DNA from: Pachyseris speciosa
Taxonomy: Eukaryota > Cnidaria > Anthozoa > Scleractinia > Pachyseridae
Reading direction: 5' to 3'
Length of the DNA stretch: 64,000 nt
Assembly: GCA_016490735.1 (NCBI GenBank)
Contig: JAEMWC010000079.1
Location: 275,001-339,000 of the forward strand
Both the position numbers and the translations under genes were made by a program. Of the stretch, positions 22,201 through 33,343 are shown one piece after another; position 1 is the stretch's first letter, and each line of letters starts with the position of its first letter. The notes beneath the pieces were generated by a model, which was not told where the DNA came from, made no database searches, and saw only the letters and a program-made list of their open reading frames with translations.

Positions 22201-25200
22201 TGGTGTGGTCTCACAGGAGAAATCATGTCTTTTCCTGGTGTACCACTGGCTTAGCAATCACAGCAACTACAACCGTATCATGCAAAAATGGAATTTAATA
22301 ATTGTTATATTATGGATACACTTGAGCGTTTATAAAAACAAGAGTGCATACAAGACACTAAACATCCTGCATCAACTTGTAAACAACTTTATCTGAAACT
22401 TTGCTACCTAAAAGTTGCAGCACAGTCAACATAATGTAAATGTTTCCAGCAAGGTCCACTCTAAATCATGTTTTTAAAACTTTTAAAAACTAAATTTTTA
22501 ACTGAGCTTAGCACCACTGTGGTAAAAGAGTTCATGGAAAGCTTGTGCAAATAACCATGCATCTTACATGTTCACACAATTAGCAATTATCACAACTGCA
22601 AGGCAATCTGCAATATTTTTATGCACACCTTGGGAAGAAAAGCATATTGGCCAACTGATACCAGTCAAATTTATGAAAACCAAAACATTGCAATGTATCA
22701 CAGTGTAACTGTACACTTTCTCTAAGGCCTTTTTGTGGTCTCTCTCGAAATTGAGCTGAGACGGTCGATTGCAAGGTTCGATAACTTAAAACGCCGAGCT
22801 GTGTGCTTCTCGCCCGATCGGCAAACTTGTCCGGCCCGTGCAACAGAAATTTCATCGCCCCGAAGTGTTTCAGGAGCGGCCCACTGCCCGTAAGTAAACC
22901 AGAGAAAACAAGCCCAAACCAAACAACAATGATCCTAGCCACAGAAAGAGACCGAGTAACATGCTGTTCTTCGCGTGAAGTTTACGATGCCTGCGATTGA
23001 TCTTCATTTTGATTTTTCTAGTTCCTTGCAAGTGATTGTTGCTTGTTGTTTGTGGGTCCCTTGCCACCAAAATGTTCCTCGTAGGATAAATTTGTCGAAC
23101 GAACGAGACAAGTGGAACCACTAAAAATATGGTCGACAGCAGATTGACCGCTTACTTGTTGGTGTAAGGAGTCACGAAAGGAGTGCGATATATAAGCTGA
23201 TCGCCGATTGGGCAGAAAAAAATTCCTTGCCAGAAAATTTCCGCCCAATCACAAAGCTGGATTTCAATAGCTTCTGGAACGAGTCCGATAAAGAAATGTT
23301 CCCAGGGGCTCTCCCGACTGTCTTGTAAACTTTCGCTGGTCCCGAATCTTTGTCCCGTCCCGACTATCTGCCCCTGGGTCTCCGAGGATGCAGAATACCC
23401 TGCCACTATTGGTTATTTTGGAGTTGCGCCGGTAACTCGGGCAAGTTTCAAATTTCATGTAATAAATAAATAAATTGATGGTGTCAATTTATCAATTGGT
23501 CAAAATTTGAAACTCGCCCCAGTTCCCTGCGCAACTCTGAAATGGCGTATTGTTTACCTTGGTCGGCGTTCTTTGAAGAACAAGGAGAACACAATTTTCC
23601 TTAAACTGGCCCTAAGCCTATCACTCCCTTGTTTTTGTTTTGTTTTTGTTTTTGCTTCATACTTTCCGTTTTTAAGTTTCCCATCCCCCCCATCAGAACT
23701 TACAATGACCTTTTCTGGAGAGGGTAAAACTATTTCATAGTGGTACCATCATGTCATAAATTGCATGAAGAGCCAAATACCAGTTCTGTAGGCATCATGC
23801 ATCAATTGATTATCATTACATGTGTCAGACATCCTTGTTATTGGTTTACATTGTAGGGACCCCAATATCAAAAGAACAACTTGTAAGCATTGTCACGCTC
23901 TTCTTGTACCAGGAGTTACTGCAAAAGTTCGAGTAAGGCGTAAGTATCAGGCCAGGCCTCACTACTTCCAAGCAGACTCCTTGCAGTCCTCCTTTGCTAT
24001 CACGACACTTGTGCAATAAGCAATTCCTTTGAAATCATATCTTGTTTACTGAAAATAATTCAACATATTTTTGATGTAAAAAACAGTTTTCTGTCTTGCA
24101 TAAATCCTTGTTATTGGTTATCATTCCAGTTGGATGTTAATAATCCTGCCTACATGTAAACTTGGGGGAGGGGGTGGCGGGGGGAGAATCAGGGGAGGCA
24201 AGTGGTAAATACAGAGTCCAAGGCATTTTTAGGCTGGCAAAAACAATCAAGGCACTAAAATGGCCTCATTCAAGTTTTTGAGATTGTAATACAAGGTTTT
24301 GCATGATGATTATTTATTGAGTATTCATAGGATTACTGTAATAAATGCCTGCATGCACTTTGAACTTTGGAAACCTCTCTTGGAGCAATACTGTGTGGTT
24401 GGTTTATGTTCAGTAAAATTGTTACCATGGTAACAAAAGTTGGGTAGGTAGATTTCTCTCACAGTACCTTTCTCAATTTAGATCATTGCGTTCGACAAAG
24501 GAGAATGCTTTCTAACCTCTTGGTGTTGCTGTGGTTTCTTGGGTGTCCTGTAAACCAAAAGGGATCTTTGCAGAAATTCCTTTGGATGGGACAACCTTTT
24601 TGTCGCCATTTTGAATTCTTAAAATACTTGAAATGCCTGTGAGATAACTTCGCTATTTGCGGTTTAAAGATGTTTCATTTCGCGTTTAGATTCCCTCAAT
24701 TTCCAAAACACAACCTACAAAATTCCTAACTGTAGACTTAAGGGATGCTATAGGACTTTAAAATTTTAATTTGCTTTTTACGAATTGTTTGAGTGATGAT
24801 TTGAGCTGAAATAGTATATCTGTATTTTGGCCGGCTTGCAAATGTTTGCAAAACGGCACTATTTGCCATCCAACTGATCGTTTGCAGGGAGGCGAGGCAT
24901 GTAAGCTTACATGTGCACAGACAACATGTTTGCACGTACGCAAGAAAACTGAAAGCTATTTTGCTCCTATAAGCAAATTTAATGTTGATTTGAATACACT
25001 CTTGGTTGGAAGAACTTTTCGTCTTTGTTATTCATAGCTGTGATCGGTAAGCCAGAAGCGAAGATGTGTGTTGTGTTGAGCTGAATATTTGCATATGTAG
25101 TTGTAATGAGATACCCCAGTGGTTTCAAGATCAAAGGTTACTTGATCGGCAACCACAGCTTGTAAATTAATTTTACTTGCATCACTTCGAACACACTTTC

Positions 25201-25523
25201 TGAGCTTTGATTATTACTAGTTTTACTTAAAACATAGCTAGTAAATCTGTGTAATCAAATTCAATTGTATGAGCATGCTTCATATTCCTATTGTTCACAC
25301 TGATGATGTTAGTAAACAATTGCCTCAAGAAAAGAATTTCTCTGTGAGTGACCTACATGAAGGCATTTAGCAATCAACAATAAGGGAATCTGTCAGTGAA
25401 AAGTTAAACTAAACATGGTGAAATTTGATTTGATTTGATTTATTTAGAGTTGATTTGATTCAGTCTCCCCAATTAGTAGAGCATCTGTGCTCGGCTAGAT
25501 AGATTTGAGACTTAAATAAAGTG

Positions 25524-25572
<49 letters not shown>

Positions 25573-25927
25573 TTAAGAAACAAAATATTGAAGCAAGAAC
25601 ACAGTCTTGATGAACACATGCTTACACATGAACCAATTACTTGTTAAGTATGACTATTACTTTTGATCTCTTGTGGGGTCTAGAAGTGATCCTGCTTGCA
25701 ACGTTGCTTTTTTAGGAAGAAGAGAGAGGCACATAGTGGTGACATGTCTTGGTTGCAAGACACTGAGAAGATTCCTCTGCAGAGCTGGCCATGTTTTGTG
25801 GAGTGAACAAAATGTATCAACGAGTGATAACAAGCAAAACAGTAAAGACAACAAGGACACAGCAGAGGAAAAAGTGAACCAGGAACGGGAAAAAGCATCA
25901 AAGAAAAATAGTGAACACATAAGCTGA
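16273..25927 (+). CDS. RPP21: Ribonuclease P/MRP protein subunit p21
   Basis: Subunit of nuclear RNase P and RNase MRP, which process the 5' ends of precursor tRNAs and pre-rRNA. Four exons join in phase: 16273-16344, 16452-16552, 23857-23939 and 25716-25927, all with GT-AG introns (donors GTGAGA, GTAAGT, GTAAGT). The product is 155 aa; human RPP21 is about the same length. Recognisable blocks are KLNFLHQASHAVLA and RFYASTLKEIAQ near the N-terminus, RTTCKHCHALLVPGVT, and VVTCLGCKTLRRF followed by GHVLW. The zinc-ribbon cysteines are C67, C70, C96 and C99, all present. The last about 45 residues are a Lys/Glu/Ser-rich tail. Intron 2 is 7.3 kb and full of transposons; introns 1 and 3 are 107 bp and 1.8 kb. 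An alternative exon-3 donor at 23933 breaks the phase and is less likely. Identification is by family resemblance from memory. Confidence 0.92.
16829..17221 (-). pseudogene. Acidic C-terminal ORF fragment in transposon
   Basis: A 130-aa frame, mostly Asp/Glu/Asn/Ser from a GAT/AAT-rich stretch, ends in a more complex tail (ILCTIKSGRTCRTWKARYL) just inside the left end of the 16606-19810 element. The tail suggests the 3' end of a transposon gene whose upstream part has been replaced by later insertions. I do not recognise the family. It could also be chance reading of a simple repeat. Confidence 0.3.
17241..17652 (+). mobile_element. Coral-type MITE, copy A (plus orientation)
   Basis: About 410 bp with inverted ends (GAGGGTACTCCC and GGGAGTACCTCCC) and several internal TGAAATAGGGTA words. 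It matches 30262-30635 in reverse orientation across most of its length, including CCATCAACAAAAGCCCTTC. No ORF belongs to it. Confidence 0.8.
17830..19058 (+). pseudogene. Penelope-like reverse transcriptase remnant
   Basis: Fragments of one reverse transcriptase lie in order on +: a fingers/palm stretch around 17900-17980 (TAMGTKMVVAFANLFM, then a frame break), KRYIGDKISLWHANRD with FLDITIYKGERF (17990-18160), KPSETFQYTRG (18198-18230), then after an interruption CHPPGVKKGFIKGEVLRLL and the HLMERGY thumb (18672-18815), and a C-terminal part ending at 19058. The palm Asp-Asp motif reads GDK here. The FLD, the KP..T..Y and the CHPP..K..I blocks are those of Penelope-like elements. No GIY-YIG nuclease is seen. 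Frame breaks and about 330 bp of inserted or decayed sequence show it is dead. Confidence 0.75.
19927..23389. mobile_element. Mutator-like element with long inverted arms
   Basis: Inverted arms of about 0.7 kb (19927 to about 20640, and about 22715 to 23389) flank a 2.1 kb core. Ends read ATCCTCGGAGACCC. A perfect 11-bp direct repeat GCAGAATACCC flanks it (19916-19926 and 23390-23400). Long arms and a 9-11 bp duplication are the marks of Mutator-like elements. The core has no ORF above 80 codons, so it is non-autonomous. The 70-107-codon frames in the arms are mirror images of one another and are not genes. It sits in RPP21 intron 2. Confidence 0.8.
23422..23545. repeat. Short fold-back repeat
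   Basis: AGTTGCGCCGGTAACTCGGG with CAAGTTTCAAATTT is mirrored by AAATTTGAAACTCGCC with CCCTGCGCAACT about 60 bp later, around an AT-rich centre. Probably a small fold-back MITE next to the Mutator-like element; target duplication not seen. Confidence 0.6.
25420..25572 (+). mobile_element. SINE 3' end and ATT microsatellite
   Basis: GATTTGATTTGATTT is followed by AGTCTCCCCAATTAGTAGAGCATCTG, TTTGAGACTTAAATAAAG and an (ATT)n tail. It matches, in reverse, the SINE at 56388-56700, but the tRNA-like head is missing. A 5'-truncated copy in RPP21 intron 3. Confidence 0.75.
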
Positions 25928-26600
25928 CTGAACACCATAATGTTTAAACAAAAAATACAGTTGTGAGAGAACATTGTTGGGTAATATGTTTCAGTGCCAA
26001 CCAGGGACAATTTGAAATTTTGCCATTTTGTGAGCACTTTTACTTGTACAGTGAAAGTGCAGAGGTGCAAGCACCATTTTGAATTACCATATATTCTTCT
26101 CTCACACCCAACCATGCCTTATTAACATGCAGTGCAGTTTTTAGACCTACTTCAGTCCTGGAATGGCAGAGGTTACCACACAATATGACATTGTATCAGT
26201 ACACACATGCAAGGTATGTGAAAGTTATCATGCTGGCAGGCAGCAGGCAGCAGGCTATGAGGCGTAAATGTTAAGAAATGAAAACTGTCTACCTTGCAAC
26301 TGGTTTTATGGCGTCCAAGTTGCTAGCCTTAGTATCAGGCTTTCCTTAGAAGGGGAGGGGAAACGGGGATGATGGGCAGATAATCAGGCTACCAAGTGGC
26401 AGACACAATGCGCAGGTGGATATGGTTTAACTATTGGCCTGCAAGAGCAAACACTGTTTTTGGCCTTTGCTTTCACCTTCTGGGTGACTTTTTCTGGTGG
26501 GTGAAAGCTAGAGCTGGAGACATAAATAATCTCTGCTCTCACAAGTTACATGTATTTAGGAAACCAACTGTGAGTACTTTTACCGATTCTGGACGAAGAA

Positions 26601-26606
26601 AATAAA
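26601..26606 (+). terminator. Possible RPP21 polyadenylation signal
   Basis: First AATAAA on + after the RPP21 stop (about 670 bp downstream); further copies follow near 26655 and 26707. Distance is long but usable. No transcript evidence. Confidence 0.35.
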
Positions 26607-27451
26607 GCAAACTGGCCAGCTAAACTGATAAATTATTTAGAGCAAATTATTACAGAAAATAAAACAAGTGCGACCATCACTTTCTATTCTGTTTCCTGCA
26701 GTTTGAAATAAATGTTAATGTCACAAGTGTAAAACCATAACAACTTTATTCATAAATAAAAATTAATGTTAAATTTCCAAACATTCACTGTGGAACTGAA
26801 TGAAATAATAAATTACTCAAAAAAAAATACTCAATATAAAATTTCCTAAAGAAATATCAAGATGGGGAAGCACCTCAGGGTAAAAAAGCCTGTTATTTGA
26901 CTGCACTTTATTGCAAGTGTCTGTGAGTTACAACTTTTTTAGAATATCATTGGATAGCTGTAAATTGCTGTGTGACCAACTTCAGCTGTCCAATTTTGAA
27001 ATGAAAGTCACTTGCAAATCAGATTGTATGCAAATTTTCAAAATCATCATGTCTGTGGACATCATGGATTTCAGTCTACTCAGAATATGATCATGGAATA
27101 TAATATTGGAAGGGTTTCAAACTGATATTAAAAACGTAAAGTGACAACAGATCATTTAAATTTACTACTCTAATGTACCTTGTTCTATGGGGGTTCAATA
27201 CACTGACTGTCAGTATGCCAACGAAGAATAAAACGATTAGTTGGAAAGTTTTCGACTTTTTGGCACTGAAAGACGTAATCCACTTGAGTAGACAGCGATT
27301 CAACGACAAACAAACAGTTTTTTATCCCCATGACAGACTTGATCCAACAATGTCTGTTTTGTTCAAGATTGACAGTACTGCAGTAATCTGGGATGCGGGT
27401 GGCAAAGATGGTTTACTCGCAAACAATAAACGATTGTTAAAATTTTTTGTA

Positions 27452-27457
27452 TTTATT
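27452..27457 (-). terminator. Polyadenylation signal for membrane-protein gene
   Basis: AATAAA on the minus strand, about 70 bp after the stop codon at 27524. The spacing is normal for a short 3' UTR. Confidence 0.45.
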
Positions 27458-27523
27458 TTCCTTTTTTTAAATAGCTAGCGTCATGCCGATCTCCGAATCA
27501 GTGAAATGCAATTTTCAGTCTTC

Positions 27524-28192
27524 TTAGCATCGTTCCTCTCGAAGAGAAGTCCCTTGAAGGTGACTGGCTTCACTGCTAGTCACGTCGCTTTCGACTTCCT
27601 TTTCACTGTCAAAAGAGCGAGATGTTGGCCCACTTAACGCCACCGAATTTTTGTCCTCCGTATCTGCTAATGCGCTATCACCTTCCCCAAATCTTGAAGT
27701 CGTAGCGTCGCTAAAATCATCGCGGGAATATCCTCCTCTGCTTGCGACTATTTCTCTACAATTCGTGATTTGTGCGGCGTTTGTTCGTACAGTCACGCCA
27801 GTCGGATACAAATTCCCTCGTGGATATTCCGTAAACACGGGAACAGGGTAATGACCAACGATAGGGTATACATTATTTTGCGCAGCAATATTGTTAGCTC
27901 TTTGCGGAGTCGGCAAATATGCGTTTGCATTGGTCACAGTTTGAATCTCCTCCGCAAACTCGTATCCTCGAGGTGTGCCATATGCCACAGGCGTTGATGG
28001 CGCGTGGTATTCTGGAGGTTGCGTTGGTCTGTAAAATCGCCTGTTCGTTTGGTTGCTTCGCTGCTGCGACAAATAACCTCGGCGTTCTTTCCACCGATGC
28101 CGCGTCCAGGCACAACAGCACACAATCAAGATCACACCGAAAATCCCCACATAACAAAGCGTGGTAACCACAAGAAACTTGGATTCCACCAT
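27524..28192 (-). CDS. Single-pass membrane protein with PPxY tail
   Basis: A 222-aa single-exon ORF with an in-frame TGA just before the ATG, so the start is firm. Residues 7-28 form one membrane helix (VTTLCYVGIFGVILIVCCCA), with no cleavable signal peptide. The basic stretch after it (RHRWKERR) puts the C-terminus in the cytoplasm. The CCC at the inner face is a possible palmitoylation site. The tail is Pro/Tyr/Asn-rich with a WW-domain ligand motif PPEY, and ends in an acidic Ser-rich stretch. A membrane helix, juxtamembrane Cys and PPxY recall Shisa/WBP1-like adaptors, but the luminal Cys-rich domain of that group is absent. I do not recognise the gene. It is convergent with RPP21. A plausible AATAAA lies 70 bp downstream. 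Confidence 0.75.
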   Translation of the reverse strand: MVESKFLVVTTLCYVGIFGVILIVCCCAWTRHRWKERRGYLSQQRSNQTNRRFYRPTQPPEYHAPSTPVAYGTPRGYEFAEEIQTVTNANAYLPTPQRANNIAAQNNVYPIVGHYPVPVFTEYPRGNLYPTGVTVRTNAAQITNCREIVASRGGYSRDDFSDATTSRFGEGDSALADTEDKNSVALSGPTSRSFDSEKEVESDVTSSEASHLQGTSLREERC

Positions 28193-28755
28193 TGTTGATC
28201 AAAGAGTGCTAAGCCATTTGATATGTGTTGAAGTTTGACAAGTTATAAAATCGCTGGTGTTTCACACTCCTATCCGAGAGCTAATCGTCTTTAGTGGCGC
28301 TCACCAAGACATTCATGAATTTTGTTCTAAACAAACAATCTTGTTTCCCGTTATCCTAATTCCTTTTCCTGTAAGAAAGTCTAAGAATGCTGTCAAAGAA
28401 AAAATGATAAAAAAAATTTGACACACGATTAGATTTCACGGATGCATCTGTGATCAAGCCGGAAAGTAAGTAACATGGCGAGTCAAAAGCAACACCCAGT
28501 ATTGTGCTGTCTGCTTTACCTCCGCCAACCGCTCATGAATAAAAATACTCCACTTAAGTTCAGCCGATCAAAAGAAAGGCACCACTGTATTTAATAGAAA
28601 AAATTTAATCTTGCAAATGTAACAGGATGGGGTTAAGTAGACAATGAAATGAGCCACCAAACACAACAAAGAATTCTCAGCGGATACTTTTTAAACTTAC
28701 CCCCAGTAGGGAGGGGGTTGACTTCTGCATTTGTCGTTTCTGTAGCGCGGCAATA

Positions 28756-28966
28756 GGGAGTTTAAGCAAGGCCGTTTTTTAGCGGCATACGTCAACCGGA
28801 AGTGGGCATTTCTCATATTTGTGCAATGGTTGTACACACAGTTTCAAATAAATCGTCTCTATTAGAATAAAGATAGTTAGCAATACAAATCTGGCAGCGC
28901 CAAGACGAGTCAGAAATTAAGACCGGTTGACGTACGTCGCTCAAAAACGGCTTTGCTTAAACTCCC
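28756..28966. mobile_element. 211-bp MITE with TA duplication
   Basis: Ends GGGAGTTTAAGCAAGGCCG and (reverse) GGGAGTTTAAGCAAAGCCG continue into CGTCAACCGG on both sides. TA flanks the element (28754-28755 and 28967-28968). Confidence 0.85.
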
Positions 28967-28971
28967 TAATC

Positions 28972-29321
28972 TCGTACCCAGAGTCCTGGCTCTTTGACCA
29001 GCAGTTAGTCACCAAGAGAGACTCTGGGATAATGGAAAAATCAAATTTTTTGATTGGCTGACCCGCAACGGCTTCCATTGATTTACCCTAGATTTTCTGG
29101 GAAAATGGCGGTCCATTATCCCAGAGTCTCGGACGTCACCTACCCTCTAACCTGCGATCAGGCCCAATTGAAGCATCGCTCTTATGTCCTCTTATGTCGG
29201 CGCTCGCTACAATGTTGTTTCGCCTTTCCCGCGGGAAAGGTTTACCATCGAAACGAAAATATACCTACCCTCTTTGGGCGTCCACCCGCTGACCACACAG
29301 CTCGAGGACTCTGGGTACGAG
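28972..29321. mobile_element. 350-bp MITE, CTCGTACCCAGAGTCC ends
   Basis: Inverted ends of about 18 bp (CTCGTACCCAGAGTCCT) lie at 28972 and, reversed, at 29321. Internal words ACTCTGGGATAATGG and CCATTATCCCAGAGT form a second inverted pair. It abuts the MITE at 28756-28966. The 126-codon ORF starting at 29054 is not supported as a gene. Confidence 0.7.
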
Positions 29322-30261
29322 AACCGAGCGAGCGAGCCTACCACAAGGTCATCGTGACATCACACCCTGTCAAACCCGGAATTGCTCACTTTTTTGCTAG
29401 CTTTAATTCCCGTTTCTGCGGTCTTAATTTCTAGCATTTTCGTCTTAAATTCTCGATACACTCCAGACATTCTTGACAACTACGAAACAATAACTTTTTT
29501 TTCGCGCACTGTACGTATTTCAGATCAATCTTTCTTCGTCGTTTAGAATATTTTTGAAAAAGGAAAGAGCTGGGTGGAGATCTGCCGTTATCATGAACGC
29601 TCCAAGAGGCCAGTTACGTGGTTCAGGGCCAATTTCACGAGCTTTGTTTATATTGCTGATTTTTACACAGATTTTTACAATTTGTTCCAGTTGTCTCAAC
29701 AAATTCTGTTTCTGTATCGCTTTAATTTCCCTTATTTTAAATTTTTAGCACCTCTTTCGAGTTAATTTCCTTTATTGGGAAGTAATTTTCCCTTCAATTC
29801 GCGTTAATTTCGAATTTCCCTTAATTAACACGGGCATAAATTTCCTATAATGTAACTATCAATCGGCCAGTGGTCAGAAAAGCAATGTTAACACCAAGGG
29901 CTGTCAGATATAATTGTTTTTCATCGTTTGGCTGAGACATTACACAAGAAAACTATATATGAAATTCGTGCACTCATTTCATTTAAAGTTGAGCTCTTCC
30001 CATTTGCGCTTGTCTGACGGGCGTACCGCCATCGCGCCCTCAGACATGCCTTCTCCCCTGCACTCCCCTCGCTTGCTCGTTTTCCCCCTTCCTTTCTTGC
30101 GCCTGCCACGCAGGCTAACATTCTTGATGTCCTTGTCGTGGTTGGCGATCACCTTCGTCTCTCCTCCCTTCACCCTGTCCACCAGGTCTCCCTCTCTGCT
30201 GTCTCTTGATCTGCCACAGTTGTAAAAGCCATGGTAACAATTCCGCCAACGGCGAAACCCC
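29322..30261. other. No gene seen; short repeat piece
   Basis: AT-rich sequence without convincing ORFs. Around 30050-30120 a C/T-rich stretch ends in CGCCTGCCACGCAGGCTAAC. A similar piece recurs near 62155-62215, so it is a dispersed repeat. Confidence 0.4.
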
Positions 30262-30635
30262 GGGGGTACTCCCAGAAAAATTTGGTGGGGGTGTATCGCC
30301 CGCTTCCTGAAACCCTTACCCTATTTCAGACCAAAATCTGCGATTTTCCCTACCCTATTTCAGACCTGATACCTATTTTAGACTTATTTCGCGTACACGG
30401 TTGGCATAAACATAATTAAAAGACCAAAAAGAAGGGCTTTTGTTGATGGTCTCACCGCCAAATGATGAGGAAGTAGCTTCATCTAAAAAAAACATACCCA
30501 ATTCAAGACTAGAGTGCACAAACTATACCCTATTTCAGACCAAAATGGTCAAAATCGATACCAAAACGGCTGAAAAACCATACCAGCTTTGGGGCCGCAC
30601 ATACCTATATAGACGAGGAGGGGGGGCGCTCCCAC
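30262..30635 (-). mobile_element. Coral-type MITE, copy B (minus orientation)
   Basis: Reverse-orientation copy of 17241-17652: GGGGGTACTCCCAGAAAAAT start, repeated TACCCTATTTCAGACC, GAAGGGCTTTTGTTGATGG. The two copies differ by small indels, so they are independent insertions of one family. Confidence 0.8.
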
Positions 30636-31408
30636 TATGACACAACGTTTCTCCAACAGCTGTGTAAGGATATGGGACGAACGCACTCCGAAATTTATTT
30701 ATTACTGTTTAGTAACCATGAACGATGGCCGGGGAGACATTATCTGACTTATTATATGGCTAGTGTTTGTAGCCGATATAACGCGCGCTTTGACTGGCTA
30801 AGCGCAGCTAAGCGCTTGGGCATTAATCTCCCGTAATGTCCGTAATGCCCACAGGCCGCTTACGGATTATGCAAATTAGGAGGAAAAAACACAATAGATT
30901 ATCCAAACGCAACATTTGTTTCATTTACATTGAAAATTGTTGCGACTTAAGACGCAATGAACACTCGGAGAGTGAATTCTATTACCCTGACATGCTTGAA
31001 TTTCGGCGAAAAAATGAAAATTGCGAACGAAGGCGAAGGAAACAGGGCTAAGGTTTTATTTTCTTCATAACCGTTTTGTCAGCCTACAATAACAATAAGC
31101 TTACAATACTTTATTATTAATTCTCCCCAAGGGCTTCTCAGAGTTAATTTACAATGTGTATATATAATATAAATAAGACTAATGATGTATAAAATATAAT
31201 AACTTACATGAACTTGATATATAAATAACAACTTAAAATGAATAGTACTAAAAATAACAATAATAACAACTAACACTGTATAATAAACTTAATAGCCAAA
31301 TATAAACTTAATAACCTCAACCGTTGGGTCTAAAACCTCGGTCAATAATGCAATGTCTTTGAGATTTTCCCGTAAGGACCTCGCTTTCGATTATTCAATA
31401 ACTATAGT
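30636..31408. other. No gene seen
   Basis: AT-rich. No ORF longer than about 70 codons, no repeat pair recognised and no splice-linked exon seen. Confidence 0.4.
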
Positions 31409-31410
31409 TA

Positions 31411-31807
31411 CCGTAAAAGCTCTTTTAAGTCCGCCTCCCTTTCTAATAAGCCCCCCATTTTGGAGTCGGTTTTTGTAATAAGCCCCCCCCCCCCCCCCCA
31501 CCCCTTTTTTGGAAAGGAGATTTTGCAATCATTCCCTCCTATTCCCTCTTACGAAATACACTTTATGCGGCGCAGTTGGTTTGTTTTTAAACAAATATAC
31601 AATAAAACAGACAATACTGTTTGCTGCTCGGTATTAAATAATTAAGTTTTACTGAAGTTTTTTGACAGTTGTACAGAAACCATTACAACACGAAAATGGC
31701 GTGTTGAAAGATTTGAAATAAGCCCCCTCTCCAATAAGCCCCCCCCCCCCCCCTTAATAAGGCCTGAAATTAAATAAGCCCTCGGGGGCTTGATAGAGCT
31801 TTTACGG
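31411..31807. mobile_element. 397-bp MITE with TA duplication
   Basis: Ends CCGTAAAAGCTCTTTTAAG and (reverse) CCGTAAAAGCTCTATCAAG, flanked by TA (31409-31410 and 31808-31809). It carries two C-runs and AATAAGCCCCC words that occur in both halves. Confidence 0.8.
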
Positions 31808-31809
31808 TA

Positions 31810-33340
31810 CTATAATTTATATACCAACGAAGACCTCTCCAACAAGTAAAAATTTCGTAAATGGAGTTACGTACATTATATACACACATATTTAGTATAA
31901 AGGAAACAACAGCAACGATGATGATAGCAATCGCTTCATCCAAACGCTAGAACTAATTCACTCAGTGATGAAAAACGTTTTTGGTTTTGTGATCGACTAC
32001 GTATGTTACATGTCGGTTAAGGTTGTGAAAGTCTACTATATCTGACATAAGCGCGGTTTACAATTAGATGTAAAAGAAAAATTGAACACTCCTAGTTCTG
32101 CACTGGTTGGGACTATGATTGATTCAAAGCCACAATTCCTGCAACTTGCTTTATCCAATTAGTTGAGCAAGTTTCCATGAGAAAGAGTGGTGTCTTCGCA
32201 GTTGGATCGAGATTGACAAAAGCCAATGTTTTTCTCTTTTGACAGTTCGAAGAAAAACGTCATTATCTGATTATAAGATGGCTAAATAAATACGTTGAAT
32301 CTCATGAATGAGACAAATTTGCTGGTACAGTTCGCAAGCACGTGGAACTGTTCTAAAAACGCTGTGGTACAAGGACTGCGCAGCATATTTTGTATTGGGG
32401 CGGCTAGCTCGTGCGAAGCGCGAGGCAACGAGCGCCGAAGGCGTGAGCTACTCTAGGGGGGTCCAGCGGCATGCTCCCTCGGAAAATTATGAAATTTTCA
32501 GTCTCTGAAATCGCTGGAAATGCCTCTAATTTTAATAATCACCAAAAAATATCATCTCATTTGTGTCTCAATTTTGTCAGTTTTTTTTAACACAACAATG
32601 AATGGGTGAAATAAGCAGATGCCACGCACCTCTCAGTAACCTCTTATTTCATTGGTTCTTATTACCACGCAGCTCCATTATTTCAGGGCTAGGGTCCATT
32701 GTTTCTGTTGTTTGTTTATTGTTTTCTCAGCCAATCCTGTGAACTGTTCCGAGAGCTGCGTGGCGCCTCGAAATAAGTTCCACAGATTCCTCTTTTTAGA
32801 AATATATATTTTTTTATAAAATACAATATTTTTGAAAAAATTATTGGGGCGGCTAGAGCCCTCCAGCTATCCCTGCTCCGCGGTCCCTGTGGTATCCGAC
32901 TATTAATGGCGCCATGATGCCTCCCAGTATTAAATATTTCTTTGGGATTCAATCCATTGTCAAGAAATTTGCAGCCACAGTGCCCTATGTAATGGATAAT
33001 ACCTCACATGAGTACTGCTCAGCAGCTTTCGTTTACGTGGTCACGCGTTTAGATTTCTGCCGCATCCACACCACTTTGAGCTAGGCTTGGCCTCCACGGT
33101 CTGGAAGAAGAGAGACCCTGGGAACGAGGTTGGAAACAAAGTAAGCTTTTGTAAGGTGGTGTGGCATTCTACGCGAACCGGCGCACACCTGAAAACATGC
33201 AAATATGTCCCCTGAATTTGAACAGACCCCACGGTACTGTGCGCATCTGTGCCTGCCCCATAAGTATACAAGGGTCAACGAAACTGGGATGAGACGCCAT
33301 TCTAAAACAAGTAAAACAGGTTTGCTACTGGCTTCTCTCG
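31810..33340. other. Repeat fragments, no gene
   Basis: Around 32395-32500 is a GC-rich repeat piece (GGGGCGGCTAGCTCGTGCG, GAGCGCCGAAGGCGTGAGC, then AGGGGGGTCC). Around 32845-32900 is another (GGGGCGGCTAGAGCCCTCC). Near 33110 GAGACCCTGGGAACGAGGTTGG looks like the end of a known type of MITE without a visible partner. No coding exon is supported. Confidence 0.4.
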
Positions 33341-33343
33341 ACG

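Noticed and set aside
27173..27478. 101-aa ORF on +
   Set aside because: Sits between convergent gene ends, has no homology features, and runs over the minus-strand polyadenylation signal; likely chance.
29054..29434. 126-aa ORF
   Set aside because: Lies mostly inside the 28972-29321 MITE, with no conserved features.
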